Below are positions 45,137-54,432 of a stretch of DNA of 64,000 nucleotides, piece after piece (the stretch's first letter is position 1; the number at the start of each line of letters is the position of its first letter). Source of the DNA: an uncultured Pelagibacteraceae bacterium (lineage in GTDB: Bacteria > Pseudomonadota > Alphaproteobacteria > Pelagibacterales > Pelagibacteraceae); the NCBI GenBank assembly GCA_902568235.1, contig CACFPS010000002.1, positions 111,891-175,890 of the forward strand. The letters are read 5' to 3'. Under the pieces are notes generated by a model. It worked only from the letters and a program-made list of their open reading frames with translations, was not told where the DNA came from and did no database searches. The translations under genes were made by a program, and so were the position numbers.

Positions 45137-46309
45137 ATGCTTACAAAAAATATTAAATTTTCTAATTTTTATAAAAAAAAAAATAATAGTTTAAGAAATA
45201 AATTAATCAAAATTTTTAATACAGATAAGATTTTAGAAACTTATCCTTTATTAAATTCATTAAATAAAAATTATAAATATAGTTATGGACGAAATTTAAT
45301 AAAAAAACTTAAAAGATACAATTCATTTAATATAATTGGAATGGGTGGATCAATACTAGGTGCCGAGGCTATATATTATTTTTTGAAGAATAAAATAAAA
45401 AAAAATTTTTTTTTTTTCAATAATCTTCAGAGTAGTAGAATTTTAGATATTAGAAAATTAAAAGCCAATATAATCATATCAAAATCAGGAAATACACTTG
45501 AAACAATTTCAAACTTCAATTTGATATTGAATAAAGAAAAAAAAAATAAAAATATAATTATCACAGAGCAAAAGAATAATATTCTGAGAAAAATAGGTGA
45601 AAAATTAAATGCCGAGATTCTTGAACACAAAGATTATATAGGTGGAAGATATTCGGTCTTTTCAGAAGTTGGAATGCTTCCAGCAGAACTTATGGGTTTA
45701 AATCCGAGAAAATTTAAAAAATTTAATAACTTAGTTAAAAGTAAAAAGTTTATAAATTCTTTAGTTGATAATGTAGCTTTTATCTATGAATTAATTAAAG
45801 AGGGAAAGAAAAATTCGGTTATTTTAAATTATGATGAAAAATCATTAAATTTTTTTAAATGGTATCAACAACTAACTTCAGAAAGTCTAGGAAAAAAATC
45901 AAAGGGTGTATTTCCAATAATTTCTTCTATGCCAAAAGACAATCATAGCTTACTTCAGTTATATTTAGATGGTCCTAAAAACAATTTTTTTACTTTTTTT
46001 AGTGTAAGAGAAAAAAATTCGCAAAAAATAAATAAAAGTTTACTATATAACAATTACTCAATTTTAAAAAAAAAAAATTTTCAGCAAATAATCATTTCAC
46101 AAAAGAAAGCAACAGAAAATGTTTTCAAAACTAAAAAAATTCCTTATAGAGTTTTTGAAATTATTAGAAGAAATGAAGAAGCAATGGGTGAATTGTTTAC
46201 TTTTTTCATTTTAGAAACAATTTTGCTAAGTAGATTATTAAAAGTAAATCCTTTAAACCAACCTTCTGTTGATCTAATAAAAAAAGAGACTCAAAAAATT
46301 TTGCATTAA
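45137..46309 (+). CDS. pgi: Glucose-6-phosphate isomerase (short form)
   Basis: Interconverts glucose 6-phosphate and fructose 6-phosphate. The 390-residue protein is shorter than the usual 450-550. The sugar-phosphate fold is seen in FNIIGMGGSILGAEAIYYF near residue 58 and IISKSGNTLETISNF near 110. Later come YIGGRYSVFSEVGMLPAELMG near 168-188 and a histidine in PKDNHSLLQLYLDG near 270. The ATG at 45137 is preferred to the adjoining TTG. It ends the plus-strand run and overlaps convergent rsmD by four bases. Confidence 0.87.
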   Translation: MLTKNIKFSNFYKKKNNSLRNKLIKIFNTDKILETYPLLNSLNKNYKYSYGRNLIKKLKRYNSFNIIGMGGSILGAEAIYYFLKNKIKKNFFFFNNLQSSRILDIRKLKANIIISKSGNTLETISNFNLILNKEKKNKNIIITEQKNNILRKIGEKLNAEILEHKDYIGGRYSVFSEVGMLPAELMGLNPRKFKKFNNLVKSKKFINSLVDNVAFIYELIKEGKKNSVILNYDEKSLNFFKWYQQLTSESLGKKSKGVFPIISSMPKDNHSLLQLYLDGPKNNFFTFFSVREKNSQKINKSLLYNNYSILKKKNFQQIIISQKKATENVFKTKKIPYRVFEIIRRNEEAMGELFTFFILETILLSRLLKVNPLNQPSVDLIKKETQKILH

Positions 46310-46866
46310 TTTATCTTACCAAAAATAATTTTTGATATACCATAGATTTGCTCTCTACTAATATTTAATTCATTTTTAAATTCTTCTTTAGTTTTTCTAT
46401 TTCTGTGAATAATAATTAGTGTTTTTTTACTTACAATTTTCGAGTCTTTAATTTTTTTAAGCAATAATTTTATGTTGCTATCTCTAAAAGGAGGATCAAG
46501 AAATATAATTTCAAATTTAATATTTTTTAAATCTAAATAATTTTTATAAATATCCTTATTAAAAATTTTTGCTTCTTTTTTTAATTTTAATATTTCGATA
46601 TTTTTTTTTAACACTTGTAAAGATTTTTTATAATTTTCAAAAAAGTATACTTCCTTAGCTCCTCTTGAAATACATTCAATGCCAAATGATCCAGTTCCTG
46701 AAAAAAGGTCTAAAATTTTTGCATTTTTTAAGTCTACGTACTCATCTTTAGAATGTGTTATGATATTAAAAATAGACTCTCTTACTAAATCTTTTAATGG
46801 CCTGGTTAATTTATCTAATGGATTATTAATCCTTTTTCCTTTTAAAAAACCTCCAACTAATCTCAT
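46306..46866 (-). CDS. rsmD: 16S rRNA (guanine-966-N2)-methyltransferase
   Basis: Methylates G966 of 16S rRNA in the 30S subunit. From the ATG at 46866 it is 186 residues and starts MRLVGGFLKGKRI, the typical RsmD opening; the longer frame reaching 46911 adds 15 residues overlapping purD and is not needed. The SAM site is ILDLFSGTGSFGIECISRGA near residue 52, and the catalytic motif is IIFLDPPF near 125. It lies one base after the purD stop and is probably co-transcribed. Confidence 0.92.
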   Translation of the reverse strand: MRLVGGFLKGKRINNPLDKLTRPLKDLVRESIFNIITHSKDEYVDLKNAKILDLFSGTGSFGIECISRGAKEVYFFENYKKSLQVLKKNIEILKLKKEAKIFNKDIYKNYLDLKNIKFEIIFLDPPFRDSNIKLLLKKIKDSKIVSKKTLIIIHRNRKTKEEFKNELNISREQIYGISKIIFGKIN

Positions 46867-46867
46867 C

Positions 46868-48133
46868 TTATTTAATAATTTTAAATCCAATATCTTTTCT
46901 AAAAAAACCATCTTTCCAATTAAGTTTTTTAATTACTGAGATTGCCTTTTCTCTTGATGTTTTATATTTATCTGTAATAGAAATAATATTTAGGACTCTT
47001 CCTCCAATAGACACTATGGTATTATTTTTATTTATTGTTCCTGCATGATAAATATGAGTGTCTTTTTCTTTTTTAAGAATATTTAAGTTTTGTATCTCAG
47101 ATTGTTTTATATAATTTTCAGGATATCCTTTAGAGCAAAGAACGATACAAAGACTTTTCTTATCAATCCATTTAATAAAATAATTTTTATCTAATTTTTG
47201 TTCAACACAAAAATTTATTATTTCTAATAAATCATTTTTTAATAGTGGTAAAATTGTCTGACATTCCGGGTCTCCCATTCTTACATTGTATTCTATTAAG
47301 TATGGCTCATTATTTTTGATCATTAATCCCGCATAAAGAAAACCTTTATAATTATTTCCTGATTCATTTAATGCTTTGAAGGTTGGTTTAATTATTTTTT
47401 CAATTATTTTTTTTTCAAGCTCTCTATTTATTAAGCCAGATGGAGAATATGCTCCCATGCCGCCAGTATTCTTCCCAGTATCTCCTTCGCCAACTCTTTT
47501 ATGATCTTGAGCAGTATTAAAATTTTTAAAATGTTTACCGTCAGAGATAACAAAATAACTCATTTCATCCCCTCTCAAAAATTCTTCAATAAGGATTTGC
47601 TTAGCTCTACCAAATTTTCCGTTAAAAATTTCCATAACAGCATTTGATGATTCTTCAAAATTTTCACAAATATAAACACCCTTTCCAGCCGCCAAACCAT
47701 CAGCTTTTATAACAATTGGAAATTTTGAATTTTTTAAAAAATTAATCGTGTCCTCTTTTTTTTTAAAAATATTAAAATTTGCTGTTGGTATATTATATTT
47801 TTTACAAATTAATTTTGTAAAAGTTTTTGATCCTTCAAGTTGAGCACAAAATTTATTTGGACCAAAAACTTTAATTTTTTTTTTCTCAAGGAAATCAGCA
47901 ATTCCATCAACCAAAGGTTTTTCTGGTCCAACGATTATGATATTTATATTTTTATCTTTTGCAAACTTTCCGATTTTAGAAAAATCGTTTAGATCTATAT
48001 CAATATTTTCTGCTATTAGATTAGTTCCTGCATTTCCTGGAATACAGTATAATTTTTTTAAATTTTTTGATTTTGATATTGATTCAGCTATTGCATGCTC
48101 TCTTCCACCGCTTCCTAAAATTGCAATTTTCAT
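46868..48133 (-). CDS. purD: Phosphoribosylamine-glycine ligase (GAR synthetase)
   Basis: Second step of de novo purine synthesis. The 421-residue ATP-grasp enzyme has GSGGREHAIAES near residue 7, GPEKPLVDGIADFL near 70, IKADGLAAGKGVYI near 140, GGMGAYSPSG near 225 and MGDPECQTILPLL near 283. All family blocks are present and the length is standard. It is followed by rsmD one base later, and diverges from the DUF2093 gene across 23 bases. Confidence 0.96.
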   Translation of the reverse strand: MKIAILGSGGREHAIAESISKSKNLKKLYCIPGNAGTNLIAENIDIDLNDFSKIGKFAKDKNINIIIVGPEKPLVDGIADFLEKKKIKVFGPNKFCAQLEGSKTFTKLICKKYNIPTANFNIFKKKEDTINFLKNSKFPIVIKADGLAAGKGVYICENFEESSNAVMEIFNGKFGRAKQILIEEFLRGDEMSYFVISDGKHFKNFNTAQDHKRVGEGDTGKNTGGMGAYSPSGLINRELEKKIIEKIIKPTFKALNESGNNYKGFLYAGLMIKNNEPYLIEYNVRMGDPECQTILPLLKNDLLEIINFCVEQKLDKNYFIKWIDKKSLCIVLCSKGYPENYIKQSEIQNLNILKKEKDTHIYHAGTINKNNTIVSIGGRVLNIISITDKYKTSREKAISVIKKLNWKDGFFRKDIGFKIIK

Positions 48134-48156
48134 AATTTTTTATATATAACTTAATA

Positions 48157-48351
48157 ATGAAGAATAAGTTAGCTAAATTAAAATATTTGCCAAATAGTTT
48201 TGAAATATTAGAAGATGGAGATCATGTTATTTGTGCGATAAGTGGAAAAAAAATTCAATTAGAAAATCTAACTTATTGGAATGTAAATGAGCAAGAACCT
48301 TATTTTTCTTATATTGAAGCATCAAAAAAGAGAGAGAATAATAATAAATAG
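48157..48351 (+). CDS. DUF2093 domain-containing small protein
   Basis: A 64-residue alphaproteobacterial protein. The DUF2093 pattern is clear: LKYLPNSFEILEDGDHVICAISGK, then IQLENLTYWNVNEQEPYFSY. It is likely soluble. Function unknown. It sits between divergent purD and convergent lpxL-like genes, a position similar to that seen in other alphaproteobacteria. Confidence 0.85.
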   Translation: MKNKLAKLKYLPNSFEILEDGDHVICAISGKKIQLENLTYWNVNEQEPYFSYIEASKKRENNNK

Positions 48352-48352
48352 A

Positions 48353-49213
48353 TTATTTTTTCCATCTATCGTGAGTCCAAATCCATTGCGTGGGGTTTTT
48401 AAGTATCATTTTCTCCAACACGCGATTTAAATATATAGTGATCTCATCAATAGTTTTATTTTTGTTTATATTTATTGGCCTTGAAATATATATTTTAAAA
48501 TTAAATTTATTAAATCTTTCAATATAAACTGGCACCAAAATGCATTCATATTTTTTAATTAATTGTGCAGGTATGGTTGTGGTGGTTGCCTCTTTCCCAA
48601 AGAAATCTACTTTACTTCCTTCGGTAACTCTTTGATCAATCATTAAGGCAACAGACGATCCTTTTTTAATACACTCTAATAATTTTCTTGTTCCCGACTT
48701 ACCTTTTTTAATTTGTTTTTTGCATATAAATTTTAATCTTATTTTTTCCATAACTTGATTTAAAAAAGGATTATTTAGAGGTCTATATATTGCAGCTAGA
48801 TCGATCCCAGACTTTTCTATTTGCATCGCCATTAATTCAAAATTGCTAAAATGACCGGATACAAAAACTGCAATTTTTTTTTCTTGTATAATATTTTTTA
48901 AATGCTCTTCACCTTCAACTTGAAGATATTTTTTTAGTTTATCATTCCTAAAGTTTTTTATAAATGGATATTCTGCAAATATTCTTCCATAATTTCCAAG
49001 CACCTCAGAGGAAAAATTTGTATTATTAGATTTTTTAATTTCCTCGATTTGATTTATAGTTTCTTTAATTTTTTTTTTAGATTTAAAGAAAGCTCCTAAA
49101 TACTTCCCTATTATAAAACCTAAATTGGATGCATTTTTATAACCTATTATTTTGAATATAATAAAAAAGAAATAAACTATTAAAAATTGCAAAAAGTATA
49201 TAATTTTTTTCAT
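48353..49213 (-). CDS. lpxL: Lipid A acyltransferase, LpxL/LpxM family
   Basis: Adds a secondary acyl chain to lipid A or its precursor at the inner membrane. The 286-residue protein has one N-terminal membrane anchor, then FVSGHFSNFELMAMQ near residue 115 with the catalytic His-x4-Glu pair. IYRPLNNPFLNQVMEKIR follows near 140 and SVALMIDQRVTEG near 190. Only one such acyltransferase is seen here. The start overlaps lpxK by four bases; last gene of the lipid A operon. Confidence 0.88.
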   Translation of the reverse strand: MKKIIYFLQFLIVYFFFIIFKIIGYKNASNLGFIIGKYLGAFFKSKKKIKETINQIEEIKKSNNTNFSSEVLGNYGRIFAEYPFIKNFRNDKLKKYLQVEGEEHLKNIIQEKKIAVFVSGHFSNFELMAMQIEKSGIDLAAIYRPLNNPFLNQVMEKIRLKFICKKQIKKGKSGTRKLLECIKKGSSVALMIDQRVTEGSKVDFFGKEATTTTIPAQLIKKYECILVPVYIERFNKFNFKIYISRPININKNKTIDEITIYLNRVLEKMILKNPTQWIWTHDRWKK

Positions 49214-50133
49214 AATTTTTTTATTAAAAATTTATTAAAAGAAGATTGATTAACTATTTTAAGTTCAATACTAGCAAAGTATATATTTTTTTGATTGTTT
49301 TTATTAAGTCTCAAATAATCTTTTTCTGTTGTAATTATTTTTAAACCTTTTTTTTTGGCCCTACTATGAATTTTTAAAATATCTATTTTTGAATAATTAT
49401 AGTGATCAGGAAATGTTAAATAATCTTCAATTTTAAATTTGTTTTTTATTAAGGTATTTTTAAATTCCCATGGAGATCCAATTCCTGAAAAAGCTAAGAA
49501 CTTTTTACTTCTGTCAAACTTATTTAAATTCTTTATTTTATATTCACTTTGGAACAGTTCGATTTTATTATTATAATATTTTATTTTATTTTTAAGTTTA
49601 TTATTTTTTTTTTTTCCATTTATGAAAACTGCATCATATTTACTTAAATTTGATAAATTTTCCCTTAAAGGTCCCGCAGGTATCAATAAACCATTACCAA
49701 CTTTTGATGTGGCATTGAAACAGGCTATAGATATATCGTATTTTATTGATTTTTCCTGTAATCCGTCATCAATAATTGCTAAACCAAAACCTTTCCTTTC
49801 TGCTTTTATTAGACATAACGATCTATTTCGATCACAAATTAAATTACCATGTTTAATTAATAATTTTTGTTCATCTTTTTGATCTTTGTATTTTTTTTTT
49901 ATAAAAACTGTTTTGTATTTTTTTTTCAAAATTTTATTGATTAATATAGAAAGAGGTGTTTTCCCTGTACCACCTATGTATATATTCCCCACACAAATGG
50001 TTTTGATGTTATATTTTGTTTTTTTTTGTAAAGTTTTTAAATAATTTATAAAACTAAATGTTAGACTAATTGGATAGAGTAATAATGAAATAAAATTTAT
50101 ATTTTTCCAGAATATTGGTTGTTTTAATTTCAT
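49210..50133 (-). CDS. lpxK: Tetraacyldisaccharide 4'-kinase
   Basis: Phosphorylates the 4' position of the lipid A disaccharide. The 307-residue membrane-associated kinase has the Walker A in CVGNIYIGGTGKTPLSILI near residue 46, then IIDDGLQEKSIKYDI near 117 with the Asp pair. AFSGIGSPWEFKNTL comes near 213 and TFPDHYNYS near 240. The length is a little short but all motifs are present. It directly abuts waaA and overlaps the acyltransferase gene. Confidence 0.9.
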   Translation of the reverse strand: MKLKQPIFWKNINFISLLLYPISLTFSFINYLKTLQKKTKYNIKTICVGNIYIGGTGKTPLSILINKILKKKYKTVFIKKKYKDQKDEQKLLIKHGNLICDRNRSLCLIKAERKGFGLAIIDDGLQEKSIKYDISIACFNATSKVGNGLLIPAGPLRENLSNLSKYDAVFINGKKKNNKLKNKIKYYNNKIELFQSEYKIKNLNKFDRSKKFLAFSGIGSPWEFKNTLIKNKFKIEDYLTFPDHYNYSKIDILKIHSRAKKKGLKIITTEKDYLRLNKNNQKNIYFASIELKIVNQSSFNKFLIKKL

Positions 50134-51366
50134 TTATAAATAGTTATCTAAATCTTTAATTATATTTTTTAATATTTTTTCTCCTTTTAAATATAATTTT
50201 TTTGTACTTAAATTTTGTTTTTTTAAATTCAATCTTTTATTAATTATTTTAGTCATTTCTGTTTTATTTTTAACCATAGATGAAAATTTAAGTTTATTTA
50301 AAAATTTGTAAACTTCTTTAAAATTTTTTATATGAGGTCCATGGATTACATAATTACCCAATCTGGCCGGTTCAAGAGGGTTTTGACCTCCATGAGGTAT
50401 AAAGGATCCACCCATAAAAACGAAATTTGATAATTTATAAAAATTTGATACTTCTCCATAGGCATCCACGAGATATATATCAGAGTTTTTATTTATTTTA
50501 TTATTTGATGAGTGAGTTACAACATTTAAATTCATTTTTTGCAAATCGTTTATTATTGTTTTTTTTCTATTGATGTGACGAGGTATTAAAATTGTAATTA
50601 ATTTTTTTTTATTTAATTTAATTTTCTTGTGAATAGATGCTATTATTTTTTCTTCACCTTCATGAGTACTTGCCGCACACCATGGTATTCTATTTGCAAA
50701 TTTTTTATCTAAATTTTTATTAAAATGAGAATCTTTTTGTCCATAATATTTTAAATTTGCAATTTTATTTATTTTTCTTACACCAAGAATTTTTAGGTAT
50801 TTTCTTGTTTCTAAATTTTGTGGAATGCTCATTGTAATTTTATTAAAAATCGCTTTAGATGAATTTGGAAAAGTTATCCATTTTTTATAACTTTTATCTG
50901 TAATTCTGGCATTTAAAAGAATTATTGGAACTTTTTTATTGTATAGTTGCCTAATCATATTTGGCCAAATTTCAGAATCTACAAAAATTGATAAATGAGG
51001 ATTCCAATAATTTAAAAATTTTTTTACGAAAAAATTTATATCAATTGGAAAGAACTGATGAATTGTTTTCTTTAAATTATATTTGGAGATTATGTGAGAT
51101 GAACTTAATGTGTTAGAAGTAACAAGAATCTGTTTTATATTTTGTCTTTTTTCAAACTCGATAATTAGTGGAATAATTGTTTTAATTTCTCCTACACTTG
51201 CTCCATGAAACCAAAGTATTTTACCTTTTTTTGGTCTTTTCGAAAAAAAGCAAAATTTTTCTTTAAATCTGCGTGGGTTTTCTTTTCCGATTAATATTCG
51301 ATAAAAAATAATTATTGGTGATAAAATTAATATTATTAATAAGGTAAAATTGTATAAAAAATACAT
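50134..51366 (-). CDS. waaA: 3-deoxy-D-manno-octulosonic acid (Kdo) transferase
   Basis: Attaches Kdo sugars to the lipid A precursor at the inner membrane. The 410-residue GT-B enzyme has an N-terminal membrane helix, then LWFHGASVGEIKTIIPLI near residue 52 with the catalytic Glu, FVDSEIWPNMIRQL near 130, and FVFMGGSFIPHGGQNPLEPA near 313-330. It is overlapped by one base by msbA and adjoins lpxK. Confidence 0.92.
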   Translation of the reverse strand: MYFLYNFTLLIILILSPIIIFYRILIGKENPRRFKEKFCFFSKRPKKGKILWFHGASVGEIKTIIPLIIEFEKRQNIKQILVTSNTLSSSHIISKYNLKKTIHQFFPIDINFFVKKFLNYWNPHLSIFVDSEIWPNMIRQLYNKKVPIILLNARITDKSYKKWITFPNSSKAIFNKITMSIPQNLETRKYLKILGVRKINKIANLKYYGQKDSHFNKNLDKKFANRIPWCAASTHEGEEKIIASIHKKIKLNKKKLITILIPRHINRKKTIINDLQKMNLNVVTHSSNNKINKNSDIYLVDAYGEVSNFYKLSNFVFMGGSFIPHGGQNPLEPARLGNYVIHGPHIKNFKEVYKFLNKLKFSSMVKNKTEMTKIINKRLNLKKQNLSTKKLYLKGEKILKNIIKDLDNYL

Positions 51367-53108
51367 TAATTATTTTTTATCTGTCTATTATAAAAGCTTT
51401 TATAAGTTTCTGATTCTTTAATAAGGACATCATGTTTTCCTCTGTCTATAATTTTTCCTTTATCCATCACAAATATTTGATTTGAATTTAATATTGTTGA
51501 TAGTCTGTGGGCAATTACTATTGTGGTTTTATTTTTTGTTAATATTTCTAGAGCCTTTTGTATTTTTTCCTCGGTATCAGAATCCAAGGATGAAGTGGCC
51601 TCATCTAATAAAACAATTTTGCTGTCTTTTAAAAAAGCCCTTGCGATCGAGAGTCTTTGCTTTTCTCCCCCAGATAATTTTACTCCATTTTCGCCAATAT
51701 TTGTATTGAATCGATTTTCTAATTTATTAATAAATTCTGAGCACATTGAAGCTTCAGCGGCTTCAAATACTTCATCATCTTTAGCCTCAGGTTTTGCATA
51801 TTTAATATTATTAAAAACAGTATCATCAAATAATGTAATATTTTGATCCACTATTGATATTTCTTTTCGGAGAGAAAATAGGTTAACATCATTTAAGCTT
51901 TGTCCATCTATTGAGATTTCACCTGAAGTTGGGTCATATATTCTAGGAATTAAATTTAGCAAAGTTGATTTGCCAGATCCACTGAGACCAACTAAAGCGG
52001 TCATTTTTTCACCTTCTATATAAATATTAATATCTCTTAGGACATCATTTGCAATATTAGATTCATAACTAAAATTAACATCTTTAAATTTAATAGATCC
52101 ATTATTTAAATTTAAATTAGGGAGGTTTTCATTCTTGGTAATTCTTTTTTTCATGTCAATGATAGGAAGAATTCTTTTTGCGGCAGCCATTCCTTGTCCA
52201 AATCCAACATTAATAGTGGCTAAAGATTTGACAGGTTGATAGGCAAGCATCATTGCAGCTAAAAAAGAGAAAAAATTATTAATACTCAGTTGATTATTCA
52301 TTATTAATTTTCCAGAATAGAATATAAGAATAGCAATCATTATACCCGTTAAGATCTCCATTATTGGGGTTGCTCTAATATAAATGGTATAAATTTTGAT
52401 AGTTTTATCTTTCAATTTATTTACAAATTCTTCGGATCTCTTATATTCAAAATTTTCTCTTTGAAAGATTTTAATTATTTTATGATTTTTAAAAAGATCA
52501 ATCAAATATCTATTTAAATCTCCAGATTTTTCCTGAGCTTCTGTAGTGACTTTTCCTGCTCTTTTGCCTAATCTTTTTGCAGCAAATGAAGCTAAAGGTA
52601 TCATGATAATTGCAATTAAAGATAATTTCCAATTTTGTATAAACATAACTATTAGTAAACCAATTAATGTCATGCCATCTTTAAACAATGCCAAAAAAGA
52701 AGAGCTCAACATTCCAGTTATCTGGTTTACATCAAAATTTAGGTTGGAAACATAATTTCCAGAATGCTTTTTTTCTATAGATTGAGTATCTGCATCAATA
52801 AAAGAGTTTAACATGTTTGTTTGTAATTTTTTTTTAACTTCCTCGGCCACTTCTATCATTATTACTTTTGCCATATAAAGTGAAATTCCTTTTGTAGAGA
52901 AAGCTAAAATAATTAAAAAAGGAATAATAAAAATAAGAGTTTGATCTCTATTAATAAAAATTTTTTCTATGGCTGGGTCTAAAAGCCAAGCAGTTGCAGA
53001 TGTGCTACCAGCAACCAGTAATGAAAAAATAACTGCTAATAAAATCTTACTTAAAAATTTTTTTGTATAATCCTTATAAAGTCTTTTTAAAATTTCAATT
53101 TTTGTCAT
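51366..53108 (-). CDS. msbA: Lipid A export ABC transporter (MsbA type)
   Basis: A 580-residue half-transporter, fusing six membrane helices (residues about 1-310) with an ATPase domain. It has Walker A GLSGSGKSTLLNLIPRIYDP near residue 372, signature KLSGGEKQRLSIARAF near 475 and Walker B KIVLLDEATSSLDSDTE near 498. The neighbours waaA, lpxK and lpxL support a role in flipping lipid A. It follows ubiA directly, with no gap. Confidence 0.92.
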   Translation of the reverse strand: MTKIEILKRLYKDYTKKFLSKILLAVIFSLLVAGSTSATAWLLDPAIEKIFINRDQTLIFIIPFLIILAFSTKGISLYMAKVIMIEVAEEVKKKLQTNMLNSFIDADTQSIEKKHSGNYVSNLNFDVNQITGMLSSSFLALFKDGMTLIGLLIVMFIQNWKLSLIAIIMIPLASFAAKRLGKRAGKVTTEAQEKSGDLNRYLIDLFKNHKIIKIFQRENFEYKRSEEFVNKLKDKTIKIYTIYIRATPIMEILTGIMIAILIFYSGKLIMNNQLSINNFFSFLAAMMLAYQPVKSLATINVGFGQGMAAAKRILPIIDMKKRITKNENLPNLNLNNGSIKFKDVNFSYESNIANDVLRDINIYIEGEKMTALVGLSGSGKSTLLNLIPRIYDPTSGEISIDGQSLNDVNLFSLRKEISIVDQNITLFDDTVFNNIKYAKPEAKDDEVFEAAEASMCSEFINKLENRFNTNIGENGVKLSGGEKQRLSIARAFLKDSKIVLLDEATSSLDSDTEEKIQKALEILTKNKTTIVIAHRLSTILNSNQIFVMDKGKIIDRGKHDVLIKESETYKSFYNRQIKNN

Positions 53109-53975
53109 CTAGATTAATTTTCCAATCAAAATATTTATAAAAATTATTAAACCTAAAAAGTTATTACTTTTAAATTTTATTAAACAATCAACTGGGCTTT
53201 TTACATTTAAATTTTTAATTTGTAAAAAAAACAGATGTATTAATGTTATAAATAAAAACATAAAATAATAAATTTCAAAATTCATTAAAATACCAATTAT
53301 AATCAGTGAAGTTAAAAATATTAAATAACTTATAGAAATTAATAACTTAGGATTATTTTTAAATTTTATCGAAGAAGATTTAACTCCTATAATTTCATCA
53401 TCAACTATATCTTGATATCCGTAAATAGTGTCGTAACCGAGTGTCCAAAATATGGCTCCTATATAAAATACTATTGGAATCATAGAAATACCATCTTGTA
53501 TTGAAATCCAAGCTAGAATCAGACCATAATTAAAAGTAATTCCAAGAAATAATTGTGGCCAGTAGGTAAATCTTTTCATTAATGGGTAGGCAAAAGCAAG
53601 CGGCATAGAGATTAAGGCCATCAAAATTGTAAATTTATTAAAATTTATTAAAACCATAAATGCAATACCGCATAGAACGATAGAAAAAAAAATTCCCGAT
53701 CTTACAGAAATTTTACCTGATGCGATGGGTCTATTTTTTGTTCTTTCAACTAGTTTGTCAAAATTCTTATCGAATATATCATTAACTATACAACCTGCGG
53801 ATCTCATTAAAACAGATCCTGAAAAAAAAAGTACACTGTAAAAAATAAATAAGCTCAATGATAGGTCAAAATTATATGAAAGTGCTAGACCCCAAATACA
53901 AGGCCAAAACAATAACATAAATCCAATTGGCTTATTTAGCCTTGTTAATTCGATTAGTAATTTGATATTTTGCAT
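53109..53975 (-). CDS. ubiA: 4-hydroxybenzoate polyprenyltransferase
   Basis: Attaches the isoprenoid tail to 4-hydroxybenzoate in ubiquinone synthesis. The 288-residue membrane protein has about eight helices and two aspartate-rich motifs: GCIVNDIFDKNFDKLVERT near residue 62 and DTIYGYQDIVDDEIIGVKS near 180. RTKNRPIASG follows the first motif as in typical UbiA. It heads the lipid A operon; the functional link is probably only through shared membrane biogenesis. Confidence 0.92.
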   Translation of the reverse strand: MQNIKLLIELTRLNKPIGFMLLFWPCIWGLALSYNFDLSLSLFIFYSVLFFSGSVLMRSAGCIVNDIFDKNFDKLVERTKNRPIASGKISVRSGIFFSIVLCGIAFMVLINFNKFTILMALISMPLAFAYPLMKRFTYWPQLFLGITFNYGLILAWISIQDGISMIPIVFYIGAIFWTLGYDTIYGYQDIVDDEIIGVKSSSIKFKNNPKLLISISYLIFLTSLIIIGILMNFEIYYFMFLFITLIHLFFLQIKNLNVKSPVDCLIKFKSNNFLGLIIFINILIGKLI

Positions 53976-54027
53976 TATAATTTACTTGTAAATAACAAAG
54001 GCTAGATTCATAATCAAATTGATTCGT

Positions 54028-54432
54028 ATGAATATAGATTACACTGTAACCGCGCTAATGTTTCCAGCCATACCTCTGCTTATGAGCGTTTATAGCAATA
54101 GATTTCATACTTTAAGTAAACTTATAAGAGAGTTACATGATGAACATGTATATGAGAAACATATACCAGCGGAGTGGAAAAAGCAGTTCATGAATTTAAG
54201 TAGTAGAATTACAATTATAAGATGGACTATAATGTTTGCTTCATTTGGTTTTTTATTTAATATGCTAACAGTTTTTGCTCTTTATTTAGATGAGGTATTT
54301 TTAGCTAGAATAATTTTTGGTTCTTGTTGTTTATCAATGATAATATCTATTATATTTTTTATTAGAGAAATTCAAATATCAACAAATGCATTAAGATTGC
54401 ACATGTCAGATATGGATGTTAAAATAGATTAA
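54028..54432 (+). CDS. DUF2721 family membrane protein
   Basis: A 134-residue protein with three hydrophobic helices, beginning MNIDYTVTALMFPAIPLLM. RFHTLSKLIRELHDEHV in the loop is the best match to the DUF2721 pattern. The ATG at 54028 is used instead of a TTG nine bases upstream. It is likely in the inner membrane. Function unknown. Its stop overlaps the convergent quinone reductase gene by four bases. Confidence 0.8.
   Translation: MNIDYTVTALMFPAIPLLMSVYSNRFHTLSKLIRELHDEHVYEKHIPAEWKKQFMNLSSRITIIRWTIMFASFGFLFNMLTVFALYLDEVFLARIIFGSCCLSMIISIIFFIREIQISTNALRLHMSDMDVKID

Noticed and set aside
46867..46911. Longer N-terminus for rsmD
   Set aside because: The extra 15 residues overlap purD and do not resemble RsmD, which normally opens with MR-(I/L)-(I/V)-GG.
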